Below, in pieces: positions 43,980-52,791 of a DNA stretch of 64,000 bases (the first letter of the stretch is position 1; each line of letters starts with the position of its first letter). The notes under the pieces were generated by a model. That model had not been told where the DNA came from, ran no database searches, and saw only the letters and a list, made by a program, of their open reading frames with translations. The position numbers and the translations under genes were made by a program. The DNA comes from Fodinibius sp034521915 (GTDB taxonomy: Bacteria; Bacteroidota; Rhodothermia; Balneolales; Balneolaceae). The stretch covers positions 9,589-73,588 of the forward strand of contig NZ_JAXHLU010000006.1 in the NCBI RefSeq assembly GCF_034521915.1, given 5' to 3'.

Positions 43980-45509
43980 ATGCAAAATAAGGCATTAGTT
44001 TCGTCAAGAATACGTAATACCATTTTGGGTGCACTTTCCGTATTGTTTATTAGTACAGGGTGCATAAACACCGATGACATTAATCAATTTGTTAATGAAA
44101 ATTCGCAAGAGGGATTAAATGTCACGGTAACCGAGCCCATCGACCGTGATTATCCCGATATAAAGCAGGACGGGACCATTAAGATGATAACCCGATATAG
44201 CTCAAATACCTATTTCCTGCATCAGGGTATTGAATGGGGATTTGAATATGAACTCGTACGAAAGTTTGCTCAGGAACACGACCTTGCATTAGAAGTCGTT
44301 GTCGTAGGGCCCAATGAAAATCCTTATGATTTACTTAACAGCGGGATGGGCGATTTAATAGCTGCAAATTATACAATTACGCAAGAACGGGAACAGTACG
44401 TAAAGTTTACGCGTCCTTATAACTTGGTTGACCAAGTGTTGGTTTTTTCGGATGAAGTAGAGGACCCGCCGCAAACGATCGAGAAAGTAGCAGAGCATGA
44501 AATTCCTATTACTGTACGCCGGAACAGTTCTTACTACTATCGATTGCAAAATTTAAGAGATCAGGGAATTAACTTGGTTACGCATCAGGTGCCGAACACC
44601 AAAGATACCGAGTCACTTTTGTTTGAAATATCGAATAATAAGCACCCGGCTACAGTGGCAGATGATAACATTTTCAGTGCCTCCAATAGGTATATGCAGG
44701 GATTGGTAAAAGGGCCAACTATTGCAAAGAATGATACAATTGCATGGGCGATCCGTAAAAATGCCAGTGATCTTGAAACGGAGTTAAATCGTTTTCTGTA
44801 CAAGCATTTCCGGTTTGGTAAAGCGGGAGAAGAACCCAAGCGGTCGACGTTTTTAAATGTTTTGCGTAAACGATATTTCGAATCAGGGCAGCAAATTGCA
44901 GAGTACTATGATCCAGAAATGTCGAGCCGGAAATCTGGTATTATCTCCCCTTATGATGATTTGATTAAGGAGGTTGCTGATTCTGCGGGTGTCGATTGGC
45001 TATTGGTGGCTTCTATTGCAGCACAGGAGACAAAATTTAATCCCAATTCAAAGAGCTGGGCTGGTGCAGTTGGACTGATGCAGGTTATGCCGCGATTTTC
45101 TGAGGTTTCAAATGAAGAGAAACTCTATGATGTAGAGACGAACGTGAGAGAGGGCGTACGTATAATTAAAGAGCATCTTGATCACTATTCATACATGGAC
45201 AGCACCAATAAATGGTCTTTTGCTCTTGCTACGTATAATGCCGGGCCCGGTCATATTGCAGATGCCCGCCGATTGGCGATTGATCAGAACAAGAATCCCA
45301 ATGAATGGGAAAATGTTGAAGATGCGCTGCTTAAATTAATGCACCGAAAGTATTATAAAGATGCGCGCTACGGATTTACGAGAGGGATCGAAACGGTGCG
45401 CTATGTCAAAGAAATTAAAAACAGGTATAATACCTACAAAAGTATCTTGACGATGTCTCAAGACAATAAAGAAGATACAGGGCTTGGGGTTATGGGCTTG
45501 TTTAATTAG
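43980..45509 (+). CDS. mltF: MltF-like membrane-bound lytic transglycosylase
   Basis: A 509-residue lipoprotein with an ABC-type solute-binding domain (SBP_bac_3; about 55-295) fused to a lytic transglycosylase SLT domain (about 315-470). Lipobox STGC (Cys near 28). The SLT catalytic Glu is Glu350 in AAQETKFNP, followed by GAVGLMQVMP and the ALATYNAGPGHI motif. This is the layout of MltF. Cleaves peptidoglycan in the periplasm; the binding domain probably controls activity by sensing muropeptides. The end overlaps the convergent phosphatase gene by 8 bases. Confidence 0.92.
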   Translation: MQNKALVSSRIRNTILGALSVLFISTGCINTDDINQFVNENSQEGLNVTVTEPIDRDYPDIKQDGTIKMITRYSSNTYFLHQGIEWGFEYELVRKFAQEHDLALEVVVVGPNENPYDLLNSGMGDLIAANYTITQEREQYVKFTRPYNLVDQVLVFSDEVEDPPQTIEKVAEHEIPITVRRNSSYYYRLQNLRDQGINLVTHQVPNTKDTESLLFEISNNKHPATVADDNIFSASNRYMQGLVKGPTIAKNDTIAWAIRKNASDLETELNRFLYKHFRFGKAGEEPKRSTFLNVLRKRYFESGQQIAEYYDPEMSSRKSGIISPYDDLIKEVADSAGVDWLLVASIAAQETKFNPNSKSWAGAVGLMQVMPRFSEVSNEEKLYDVETNVREGVRIIKEHLDHYSYMDSTNKWSFALATYNAGPGHIADARRLAIDQNKNPNEWENVEDALLKLMHRKYYKDARYGFTRGIETVRYVKEIKNRYNTYKSILTMSQDNKEDTGLGVMGLFN

Positions 45510-47235
45510 CCTTGATAACGATGATAGTAACATCGTCGTATTGAATATCTTTTGAGTAGCTTTTGACGTCTTCAATTATTGCGTTTTGAATCTTGCTGGC
45601 AGATAAATCACGGTTTTGCTTGATGCATTCAAATAACCGTTCCTCCCCATACTCTTCGGTTTCACTTTTATTTTTGGCTTCTGTTACTCCATCCGTATAA
45701 AAAACCAAGAGATCATCTTTCGAAAGTGTGATTGTTTGTTGATCATAAGGCGTCATAGTAGACATTGCCCCTAAAATAAGACCTCCTTCTGAGAGTTCTT
45801 CAAATTCATTCTTCTCCGATCTAAGCAAAGCCGGTGGATTGTGCCCGGCATTAACATATTGGAACTGGTAATTCTTAGGATTAAAAATACCCCAGAAGAA
45901 TGTAATAAATTTATCACTGGGCGTATTTTGATAGATAATCTCATTTATTTGCCCGGTAGCTTCTGCCAAAGAAATATCAACCGGAAGCAATACATGCAAC
46001 ATCGCCTGTAGGTTAGCCATCAGCAGGGCGGCTGGCATACCTTTACCGGTGACATCACCGATAGCAAAGAGGAGCCTGTTTTCGGGGGCTTCTAAAATAT
46101 CAAAATAATCACCTCCCACCTGATACGAAGAGATATTACTTGCTGCAATGTCGAGCTCATCACTTTGTGGAATGGGATCGGGAAGGAGCCCTTTTTGAAT
46201 GCCTTTAGCAATATTGAGTTCTTCCTCCATCCGTTCTTTTTCAATGCGTTCTTCGAGGAGGTAGGTTTTTTGGATGGAAAGAACAGCAAGATTCCCGAGT
46301 GACTGCAGGAAATTATAATCGGAGCTGCTGTATTCCTCCTCATTGGCTCGCGCTCCTACACCAACAAGGGCAACGCGTTCACTTTGAAATTGAAGCCCAA
46401 TAAGAGCCTTAATTTCATTTTCTGCTAAAAATGGAATTTCTTTTTCTAAGGTTTCATCCACTTCAATAAGGTCATCATCCAACGAAAATAGCTTATCTGT
46501 CTCATCATCAGACAGCTCACCGTTAATACCGCTGGTTGCCATTACCTTTCGCTCATCTTCATGTTCAAGCACAAAAAAGAATTTGCGGATGAGCATCTGT
46601 CCCAGCATGGCAAACTTGAAAATACGGATAATCTCATCGCGGTCGACCAGGATGTTAAAGTCCTTACTAAGATCAAAAAGCGTATTTAATTCATATACTT
46701 TTCGATCCAGCATTCGGTTGATGCGTCGCAACTCTGTAAACATTCTCGAGTTGGCAATGGCTACCGAGGATATGATGGAGAGGCTTTCCACAAATTCCAC
46801 TTCGTGCTGGCTGAGCGGCTGTTTATTGCCTTTAGAGCCAAGGCATAAAAATCCAATATGGTCGTTACTGGTCTGCAGGTTAAAAAACGTACAGTGCTGG
46901 TCCCCTTCAATAAGGTCAGGCATTTCAAAATCATCGACCCCACACTGTATTACTGATTGTTCTTCTATGTCCTTATCCCAATCAAAAGAAATAGTTTGAC
47001 CTTCTTTGGGGCAGTTGCGTCCCTTTGATTTGGAAATGATATAATTGTCGGATCCGGGCTGATACAACAGAATCATGCCTTTGCTCACCATCAGTTTACC
47101 CATGGTGATGAGCAGAAGATTATTGAGAACAAAATCCATGTCTTGAGACTCAATAAGCATTCGCGAAGTCTCAAGTAGAGTTTTTAGCTCAAATCTGGAA
47201 TGCCCTGCATCATGTTTGTTGGAAGAGCTGCTCAA
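45502..47235 (-). CDS. GAF-GAF-SpoIIE/PP2C phosphatase
   Basis: A 577-residue cytosolic phosphatase: two GAF-like sensor domains (about 15-165 and 185-340), a coiled linker (LEERIEKERMEEELNIAKGIQ, in parts), and a SpoIIE-type PP2C domain (about 360-575) with metal-binding Asp in GGDYFD, in GDVTGKG, FYTDGVTEA and YDDVTI. The linker motif AKGIQKGLLP is typical of RsbU/RsbP-like proteins. It probably dephosphorylates the STAS protein encoded two genes upstream. Third of a STAS-kinase-phosphatase operon, 4 bases after the kinase gene. Confidence 0.92.
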   Translation of the reverse strand: MSSSSNKHDAGHSRFELKTLLETSRMLIESQDMDFVLNNLLLITMGKLMVSKGMILLYQPGSDNYIISKSKGRNCPKEGQTISFDWDKDIEEQSVIQCGVDDFEMPDLIEGDQHCTFFNLQTSNDHIGFLCLGSKGNKQPLSQHEVEFVESLSIISSVAIANSRMFTELRRINRMLDRKVYELNTLFDLSKDFNILVDRDEIIRIFKFAMLGQMLIRKFFFVLEHEDERKVMATSGINGELSDDETDKLFSLDDDLIEVDETLEKEIPFLAENEIKALIGLQFQSERVALVGVGARANEEEYSSSDYNFLQSLGNLAVLSIQKTYLLEERIEKERMEEELNIAKGIQKGLLPDPIPQSDELDIAASNISSYQVGGDYFDILEAPENRLLFAIGDVTGKGMPAALLMANLQAMLHVLLPVDISLAEATGQINEIIYQNTPSDKFITFFWGIFNPKNYQFQYVNAGHNPPALLRSEKNEFEELSEGGLILGAMSTMTPYDQQTITLSKDDLLVFYTDGVTEAKNKSETEEYGEERLFECIKQNRDLSASKIQNAIIEDVKSYSKDIQYDDVTIIVIKAN

Positions 47236-47239
47236 GGTC

Positions 47240-47662
47240 TTATTTTGTTTTTGTCATCCTAATTTCGTTTACCGAACCTTCAGTGTGATATTCTACATCA
47301 TCCATAAGCTTTCTAATAAGATAAACTCCGACACCGCCTCGTTTTTTCTCTTTTATTTTCCGTCGCACATCAGGTTTTGAATATTTGCTGGGATCAAAGG
47401 CATCACCGGTATCCAGTAAAGAAACCCAAAAAATATTTCCGTTGTATCCAAGCTCGATGTCGACTGTTTTTTTGTCGTCGTGCTTATAGGCGTGCTTGAT
47501 GATATTGGTATAAGCTTCGTCGACAGCAAGTTGTATATCGGCAACGTCTTGTTTGTTAAACCCAAACTCCTTGGCGTGTTTAGCAACGAAATCCCGTACC
47601 TCAGCCAAATGCTTAGTAGAAGCTTGAACAGAAATATTATATGTAGTAGTAGATTTTGCCAA
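47240..47662 (-). CDS. RsbW-like serine kinase / anti-sigma-type ATPase
   Basis: A 140-residue GHKL ATP-binding protein of the RsbW/SpoIIAB family. N box VDEAYTNIIKHAYK (about 48-61), G1 box DTGDAFDP, G2 box GGVGVYLIRKLMD. It should phosphorylate the STAS protein and bind a target when the latter is phosphorylated. No sigma factor gene is adjacent, so the target is unknown. Five bases separate it from both neighbours. Confidence 0.92.
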   Translation of the reverse strand: MAKSTTTYNISVQASTKHLAEVRDFVAKHAKEFGFNKQDVADIQLAVDEAYTNIIKHAYKHDDKKTVDIELGYNGNIFWVSLLDTGDAFDPSKYSKPDVRRKIKEKKRGGVGVYLIRKLMDDVEYHTEGSVNEIRMTKTK

Positions 47663-47667
47663 TGTAA

Positions 47668-48030
47668 TTATGATTCAGCTTCGTCTTTTTCAAACTTTTT
47701 GATAGCGTCGGCTTCGTCATCTAAGATGTCGTAAAGCGAGGGGAAGCCCAAGAGGTCGAATACGTTATATACCTTGGAATTCATGTTCGTGAGCTTAATA
47801 TCGCCACCCAATGAGCGTACATCCTCTATATATGCCATAAAAACTCCCAGGCCGGCACTTGCGATGTAGTCTAATTGCTTGCAATTAACAATTATTTGAT
47901 GCTTCTCCTGATCTATAAGCTTCTTAAGAGAATCCTCTAATTGAGAGGCCGTATGAGCATCCAGCTCACCGCAAAGCTCCAAAACATCATAGGACTGAAC
48001 TTCTCTGTGATTAATTTTAAAATTTTTCAT
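47668..48030 (-). CDS. STAS-domain anti-sigma factor antagonist (RsbV-like)
   Basis: A 120-residue single STAS protein. The phosphorylatable Ser lies in DYIASAGLGVF (near 57-59). Start FKINHREVQSYDVLELCGELDAHTA (in parts) matches RsbV/SpoIIAA. The acidic tail (EADAIKKFEKDEAES) is longer than usual. First gene of the partner-switching operon, with the kinase gene 5 bases on. Confidence 0.92.
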   Translation of the reverse strand: MKNFKINHREVQSYDVLELCGELDAHTASQLEDSLKKLIDQEKHQIIVNCKQLDYIASAGLGVFMAYIEDVRSLGGDIKLTNMNSKVYNVFDLLGFPSLYDILDDEADAIKKFEKDEAES

Positions 48031-48370
48031 TACTGCGGATTTGTTTGTTAGAAAACTATTCCTAAGTGGAAAGAACGACTAAACATAAAAAATTTTACGA
48101 ACATGGTACGCAAAAATGAATAAATGCCTAAATTTATTTGGAGTGGTATAAGCCGGAATCCAATATCATATTTATATTGTGTAAGGCTTACGGAAAGAAG
48201 AGGAAAATGATTCAAAAAATAAGGCCTCACGAGTATCAGTCGTGAGGCCCTGACTATTCATCAAGAGAGACGCTACTTGAGCGCATTTCAATATACAGTA
48301 ATTTCAATGTTTTCTACAAATTTTTCGGTTAAATATTATTCCTGAGACCATAAGAGTGGAATGAAGGGGT
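48031..48370. other. Intergenic stretch upstream of the partner-switching operon
   Basis: No gene. Holds the promoter region of the STAS operon near 48031-48200 (AT-rich, no clear motif seen) and the terminator of the hydrolase gene at 48212-48249. Confidence 0.6.
48212..48249 (-). terminator. Intrinsic terminator after the alpha/beta hydrolase
   Basis: GGCCTCACGA (48223-48232), 7-base loop, TCGTGAGGCC (48240-48249): a perfect 10-bp stem. On the minus strand it is followed by TTATTTTTTG. It is 121 bases after the hydrolase stop and isolates the STAS operon. Confidence 0.75.
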
Positions 48371-49297
48371 TTATATTTTGCTAGAGTTATGGGAGCCAAC
48401 ATCTTTCAGAAACCTACAGGTGTTATCGATAACATCATCAACGGATTTTGAGACTAGGGAACTACAGATAACATGGTTGTTAGCCTCAGGAAAATTTGAA
48501 ATATGGAGTAGTTCTGTGCGAGTACCGAGATTTTGAGCCATTTTTTTAATAGCAGATACGGAAACAACGTTGTCTTGGTTGTCCTTATTTTTGTAATAAT
48601 AGCCAACAAAAGTGGGATGAGATACTTCTTTGAAAAGGGAAGTTGTCATATTGTTTTCAACAAAAGCACCCAGCTCCAAAGCACCTGCAAGCGCATAGCG
48701 TTTATTCCAAATCTTGTCCTCGGCGAAGGTCGTATTTTTCGTTTTGATGAGATGCTTTTTGCCGGGAATAATTGCTAACGCTTTTCGGCTTAGTTTGTTC
48801 GTCAAAAATTTTGCGCTAATTCCATAAAAATCGATTAAGGGAGAATATAAAATAAGGGATGCTATATCTTTTTGATATGCTGGCTTTGAGGCCAGGTAAA
48901 GAGCGAGAGAGCCGCCGGTTGATGTACCCATTAAAATAACCTTTTTGCCGATACGCCTGCCTATTTCAAAAGCAAAACGTGCAGATCGGATCATTTTCTC
49001 CTTGGTTAAATTTAACAACGGATACTCACTTTTGATGCCGTGTTCTTCCATCCGGCTTAAAAAGAGATTGCATTCAAATGTTTTGGCAACCGTTTTATGG
49101 ACGGGATCCCCTTCGGGATGCGATGCGCGAAATCCGTGAAGATATACAATAGCATATTCTGTTTGTTTTGGTTCTTGTGAATTCCAGATTATATTCGCTT
49201 TTGTACCTTCTTTTAAATTAAGCTGGGATTCTTGATTGTCCAGATAGGTATCCAATTTGTGGAGATCTGTAGGTATTTCAGATAATCTATGCTCCAT
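48371..49297 (-). CDS. Alpha/beta hydrolase
   Basis: A 308-residue cytosolic hydrolase. Oxyanion segment VYLHGFRASHPEGD (about 51-64), nucleophile elbow GTSTGG with Ser126, a lid-like region (about 155-210) and a late His in NNHV that would complete the triad. Resembles carboxylesterase/monoacylglycerol-lipase-type enzymes; the substrate is not evident. No signal peptide. Flanked by terminators on both sides, so it is its own unit. Confidence 0.85.
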   Translation of the reverse strand: MEHRLSEIPTDLHKLDTYLDNQESQLNLKEGTKANIIWNSQEPKQTEYAIVYLHGFRASHPEGDPVHKTVAKTFECNLFLSRMEEHGIKSEYPLLNLTKEKMIRSARFAFEIGRRIGKKVILMGTSTGGSLALYLASKPAYQKDIASLILYSPLIDFYGISAKFLTNKLSRKALAIIPGKKHLIKTKNTTFAEDKIWNKRYALAGALELGAFVENNMTTSLFKEVSHPTFVGYYYKNKDNQDNVVSVSAIKKMAQNLGTRTELLHISNFPEANNHVICSSLVSKSVDDVIDNTCRFLKDVGSHNSSKI

Positions 49298-49338
49298 TAC
49301 CTCAGTGGCTTTGTTATTTAATAAGCGTTGAAAATAAG

Positions 49339-49376
49339 AAAAGCACCGCAGATCTAACTACGGTGCTTTTTTTAAA
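49339..49376 (-). terminator. Terminator of the SPOR gene (possibly bidirectional)
   Basis: AAAAGCACCG (49339-49348) and CGGTGCTTTT (49361-49370) form a 10-bp stem with a 12-base loop; T-runs follow on both strands. Lies 21 bases after the SPOR gene stop. Confidence 0.8.
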
Positions 49377-49397
49377 AAATTATTACAAAGAAGTTGG

Positions 49398-49931
49398 TTA
49401 TTCCTCGGTTTTCATTGTATCTGCTTCAGCAGTACTAGATTCTTGCTCATCCATGGCCATTGAGATCCATGATTTTTCGTTATGGTTGCGCATTAACTTA
49501 TCCTGGAGTTTTTCGGCCATATCTTTAGTGGCAACTCGTCCCAAGCGTACGCGGAACCAAATATCACCGGTTTCTTCGTTACCCATCTTAACGACATAAG
49601 CATTTTCGTAGCCACGATCGACCCATTTCTGAATTTGTGCTTCAGCTTTTTCTTCCGATCGCCACGCCTCAACCTGAACAGCAAATGCTCCGTTTTTGTC
49701 ATACTCAATTCTATTGCGTTCTCGTTCTCTTTTGGCAGCCTCAATACTATCTTGACGAGCCTGCTCAATGCTATCTTGCCGCTGTTGTTCAAGACGCTGT
49801 TGCTTAACTCGTTCCAACGAATCCTGACGGGCCTGTTCTCTTTGTTGAATTTCTTCTTCACTTGGACCACAGGCCTGTAACATACTGATTGCCATTGCCG
49901 AAGTTATGAGAAAAATAACTACTCGTTTCAT
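49398..49931 (-). CDS. SPOR-domain lipoprotein
   Basis: A 177-residue lipoprotein from the ATG at 49931, which starts the signal MKRVVIFLITSAMAISMLQAC (in parts) with Cys near 20; the frame runs to 49979 without signal character. A charged coiled-coil (about 25-75, Gln/Arg/Glu-rich with repeated RQDSIEQ units) is followed by a SPOR domain (about 85-155; FAVQVEAWRSEEKAEAQIQKW, in parts, and DIWFRVRLGRV). SPOR domains bind denuded glycan at the division site, so a cell-division or wall role is likely. Acidic tail. Own promoter and terminator. Confidence 0.88.
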   Translation of the reverse strand: MKRVVIFLITSAMAISMLQACGPSEEEIQQREQARQDSLERVKQQRLEQQRQDSIEQARQDSIEAAKRERERNRIEYDKNGAFAVQVEAWRSEEKAEAQIQKWVDRGYENAYVVKMGNEETGDIWFRVRLGRVATKDMAEKLQDKLMRNHNEKSWISMAMDEQESSTAEADTMKTEE

Positions 49932-50009
49932 AAGCCTTGTTTTGTTAATGTATTGGGATGAATTATTTAAACTTTTCAATCTTAATTTTACTTAAAAAAA
50001 GGATCGGTA

Positions 50010-50017
50010 CAAAACTA
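50010..50017 (-). promoter_or_regulatory. Candidate -7 promoter motif of the SPOR gene
   Basis: Minus strand TAGTTTTG fits TAnnTTTG, about 79 bases before the chosen ATG at 49931 and 31 before the alternative start at 49979. Confidence 0.35.
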
Positions 50018-50114
50018 ATTTAATAAAAAGATCATTTTAAGTTTTTCTGGGTGACATGGAAAGCCTGAAAGGTGTAATAATTTAAGGTTAACGGTTGCTA
50101 TCAAGGATGTTTCT

Positions 50115-50133
50115 ATTTAGATTTGATCTAAAT
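50115..50133. promoter_or_regulatory. DtxR/IdeR-like 19-bp palindrome
   Basis: ATTTAGAT-TTG-ATCTAAAT: perfect 8-bp inverted arms around 3 bases, 19 bases in all, as for boxes of the DtxR/IdeR/MntR metal repressors. It is 30-48 bases before the likely start of an iron-type ABC permease. The site and gene function fit each other; the regulator is not in the window. Confidence 0.55.
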
Positions 50134-50162
50134 TTTTCACTTCTCAGAGAAGGATAAGCGCT

Positions 50163-51734
50163 ATTATAGGTACAAAAACAAATAGTAAGTCGCCCCCGTG
50201 GTATCTATTACTCATAGCGGGAGTTATTGCAGCAGGTGTTTTATTACCCCTTGTTTATTTATTGATCAGGGCTTTTGAGGCGTCCCCGGAGATGCTTAAT
50301 AATGTGGTTTTCCGGATGCGTAATCTGTACCTGCTTGGCAACACCTTGTTATTAACATTTGGGGTGCTGTTGTTAGATATTTTGATTGCTTTGCCGCTGG
50401 CCTATATGTCGGTAAGGGTTAAAATTAAGGCGCGAAGATTTATTACCATATTGGGTGTACTTCCGCTTGCTATTCCAGGGTATGTAATGGCCTATGCATT
50501 ACTGGGTCTCGGGGGATATAACGGCACCTTCCAGGCTTGGTTTGGATGGACCATACCAAGAATAAATGGGTTTTCGGGATCACTTATTGTATTAACGCTT
50601 TGTACATTTCCTTATCTGTATTTAAATCTTCGTACAGCACTTGCGGGGATGGATCGCTCCATCGAGGAGGTATCGCGTTCGTTGGGGCACGATGCTAAAT
50701 CAACTTTCTTTAAAGTAATATTGCCACAACTTAGGCCGGCACTTCTGGCGGGATCACTTTTGGTAAGCTTGCATGTTATTGGTGATTTTGGGACGGTTTC
50801 ACTGATGCGATTCGAGACGTTCAGTTATGCTCTTTATTTGCAATATATTGCCGCCTATGATCGCATTTATGCGGCTTGGCTGGCGCTAATGCTCTTGGCG
50901 TTAACGACCGGAGCGTTAGTGTTAGAATATAAAATGCTTAAGAAAGCCATTTACCATCGTCTGGGACGTGGAGTTTCCAAAGCCAAAAATTATTTGGAAT
51001 TGGGGCCATGGGCAGTTCCCGCCTATACCTTTGTGGGAATATTATTTTTAGTGGCCATCGTTTTACCGGTTTCATCAATTGTTTTTTGGCTAAACCAAAC
51101 AGCTTTTGCTTCTGTTGCCGGCAACTTATACGAGGCCTTTTTGAACTCTGTCCAGGCATCGGCTCCTGCAGCGGTACTAACAACTTTGATGGCTTTGCCG
51201 CTGGCGTATATTGGTGTTCGGTATAAATCGAAGTTGAGTAATCCTATTGAGCGGGTTGCTTATTTGGGATATGCAACGCCGCCGCTTGCTTTTGCACTGG
51301 CTTTTGTGTTTTTCTCCCTACAGGTTTCTACCGTTTTATATCAGTCGCTATTATTATTGGTGATTGCTTATTCACTGCACTTTTTGGCTGAAGGTATTGG
51401 CCCGGTACGCAGTGCGTTATATCAAGCCCCCGAAGATCTTGAGGAGGCGGCGCAATCATTGGGTTATTCGTCTTTAAAATCATTTATAAAAGTGACCTTG
51501 CCATTGTTACGGGGTGGAATTATTGCGTCGGCATCTTTGGTTTTTTTATCTGCAATGAAAGAGCTGTCAATAACGTTCTTACTATCACCAATAGGGTTTG
51601 ATACTTTAGCGTTAAATGTGTGGTCGTATACGGGAGAAGCGATGTTTGCAGAAGCGGCTCCCTTTGCACTGTTAATTTTATTATTTTCATCCCTGTTTGT
51701 GGGATTTTTATTCTCTAAGGAATTGAAGAAGTAA
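50163..51734 (+). CDS. Iron(III)-type ABC transporter permease (FbpB-like)
   Basis: A two-domain permease of about 523 residues with some 12 membrane helices and two binding-protein-dependent transport motifs (EEVSRSLGHDAKSTFFKVILPQLRP, in parts, and EEAAQSLGYSSLKSFIKVTLP, in parts). This fused form is typical of FbpB/AfuB/ThiP; iron is most likely. The start is uncertain. The first standard start codon is TTG at 50262, but the frame is open to 50127 and codes for the first helix (WYLLLIAGVIAAGVLLPLVYLL, split), which the family has. ATT at 50163, 8 bases after AGAGAAGGA, is my choice. ATPase gene overlaps the stop by one base. No binding-protein gene is adjacent. Confidence 0.85.
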   Translation: MIGTKTNSKSPPWYLLLIAGVIAAGVLLPLVYLLIRAFEASPEMLNNVVFRMRNLYLLGNTLLLTFGVLLLDILIALPLAYMSVRVKIKARRFITILGVLPLAIPGYVMAYALLGLGGYNGTFQAWFGWTIPRINGFSGSLIVLTLCTFPYLYLNLRTALAGMDRSIEEVSRSLGHDAKSTFFKVILPQLRPALLAGSLLVSLHVIGDFGTVSLMRFETFSYALYLQYIAAYDRIYAAWLALMLLALTTGALVLEYKMLKKAIYHRLGRGVSKAKNYLELGPWAVPAYTFVGILFLVAIVLPVSSIVFWLNQTAFASVAGNLYEAFLNSVQASAPAAVLTTLMALPLAYIGVRYKSKLSNPIERVAYLGYATPPLAFALAFVFFSLQVSTVLYQSLLLLVIAYSLHFLAEGIGPVRSALYQAPEDLEEAAQSLGYSSLKSFIKVTLPLLRGGIIASASLVFLSAMKELSITFLLSPIGFDTLALNVWSYTGEAMFAEAAPFALLILLFSSLFVGFLFSKELKK

Positions 51735-52780
51735 TGAGTGATTTACTTACCGTAAAAAATTTAACGAAGTCCTTTGATGAAGACAGTCCGGTTGTAGACG
51801 GATTGGATTTTGAAGTCAGGGAACATGAAATATTTGCTTTGCTGGGGCCAAGCGGGTGTGGTAAAACAACGTGTCTGCGGCTTATTTCAGGCTTTGAGCA
51901 TGCTGACGAGGGAGAAGTTTATTTGGACGGTAACTTGCTGGAATCTCCCAAAAACCATGTGGCGCCCCAAGATCGAGGGATAGGATTTGTTTTTCAGGAT
52001 TATGCATTGTTTCCCCACCTATCGGTTCTTGAAAATGTAGCCTTTGGGCTGACTGATATCCCCAAACACAAACGGCTTGTTTATGCCGAGGAAGTTTTAT
52101 GCCGGACGGGAATGGGCGAATACAAAGATCGTAATCCCAGTGAGCTTTCGGGGGGGCAGCAACAGCGTGTAGCGCTGGCACGGGCAATAGCCCCCAAACC
52201 CAAGCTGGTACTGCTGGATGAGCCGTTTTCTAACCTTGATGCGATGTTGCGCGACTCTATGCGCAAAGAGGTTCGGGAAGTGCTCAAGAAAGCTGGTATG
52301 AGTGCCCTGCTTGTTACCCATGATCAGGAGGAGGCTCTTTCATTTGCAGATCGCATTGCAGTGATGAATGATGGGAAAATTGAGCAGATCGGTACGCCCG
52401 AAGAGGTCTATTATCATCCCAAGACAAAGTTTGTTGCACAGTTTCTGGGGCGAACCAATCTGTTCCATGCCGATGCCACCGGCGGATCACAGGTGGCCAC
52501 GAAGCTGGGACCGATGAATTTGAATTGTAATGCCTGTGGGCGCGTGCTTTGTTCTATACGTCCAGAGCATTTGACGTTGGAGAAGCCCACCAATCAAAAG
52601 CCGGAAGATGTTGGTACCGTATTGGGACGCGAGTTTAAGGGGCATGATATTACCTATCACGTACAGCTCGGGGAACAGAAATATCTGGTGCATACTGATA
52701 ATCGTGTACTTTTTGAACCGAATGATGCCGTAGTTATCAAACCACTGGAGTCTGCGGTTATTTTGGATGAATCCGATTAA
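51734..52780 (+). CDS. ABC transporter ATP-binding protein (FbpC/PotA-like)
   Basis: A 348-residue ATPase for the preceding permease. Walker A GPSGCGKTT (about 38-46), Q loop VFQDYALFPHL, signature LSGGQQQRVALARA, Walker B LVLLDEPFSNLD and the switch His in VTHDQEEAL. The C-terminal part (about 240-345) is a TOBE/OB regulatory domain (CSIRPEHLTLE). Starts inside the permease stop codon (TAATG overlap), so they are coupled. Drives import of iron or a similar ligand. Confidence 0.93.
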   Translation: MSDLLTVKNLTKSFDEDSPVVDGLDFEVREHEIFALLGPSGCGKTTCLRLISGFEHADEGEVYLDGNLLESPKNHVAPQDRGIGFVFQDYALFPHLSVLENVAFGLTDIPKHKRLVYAEEVLCRTGMGEYKDRNPSELSGGQQQRVALARAIAPKPKLVLLDEPFSNLDAMLRDSMRKEVREVLKKAGMSALLVTHDQEEALSFADRIAVMNDGKIEQIGTPEEVYYHPKTKFVAQFLGRTNLFHADATGGSQVATKLGPMNLNCNACGRVLCSIRPEHLTLEKPTNQKPEDVGTVLGREFKGHDITYHVQLGEQKYLVHTDNRVLFEPNDAVVIKPLESAVILDESD

Positions 52781-52791
52781 TTAAAGATTAT

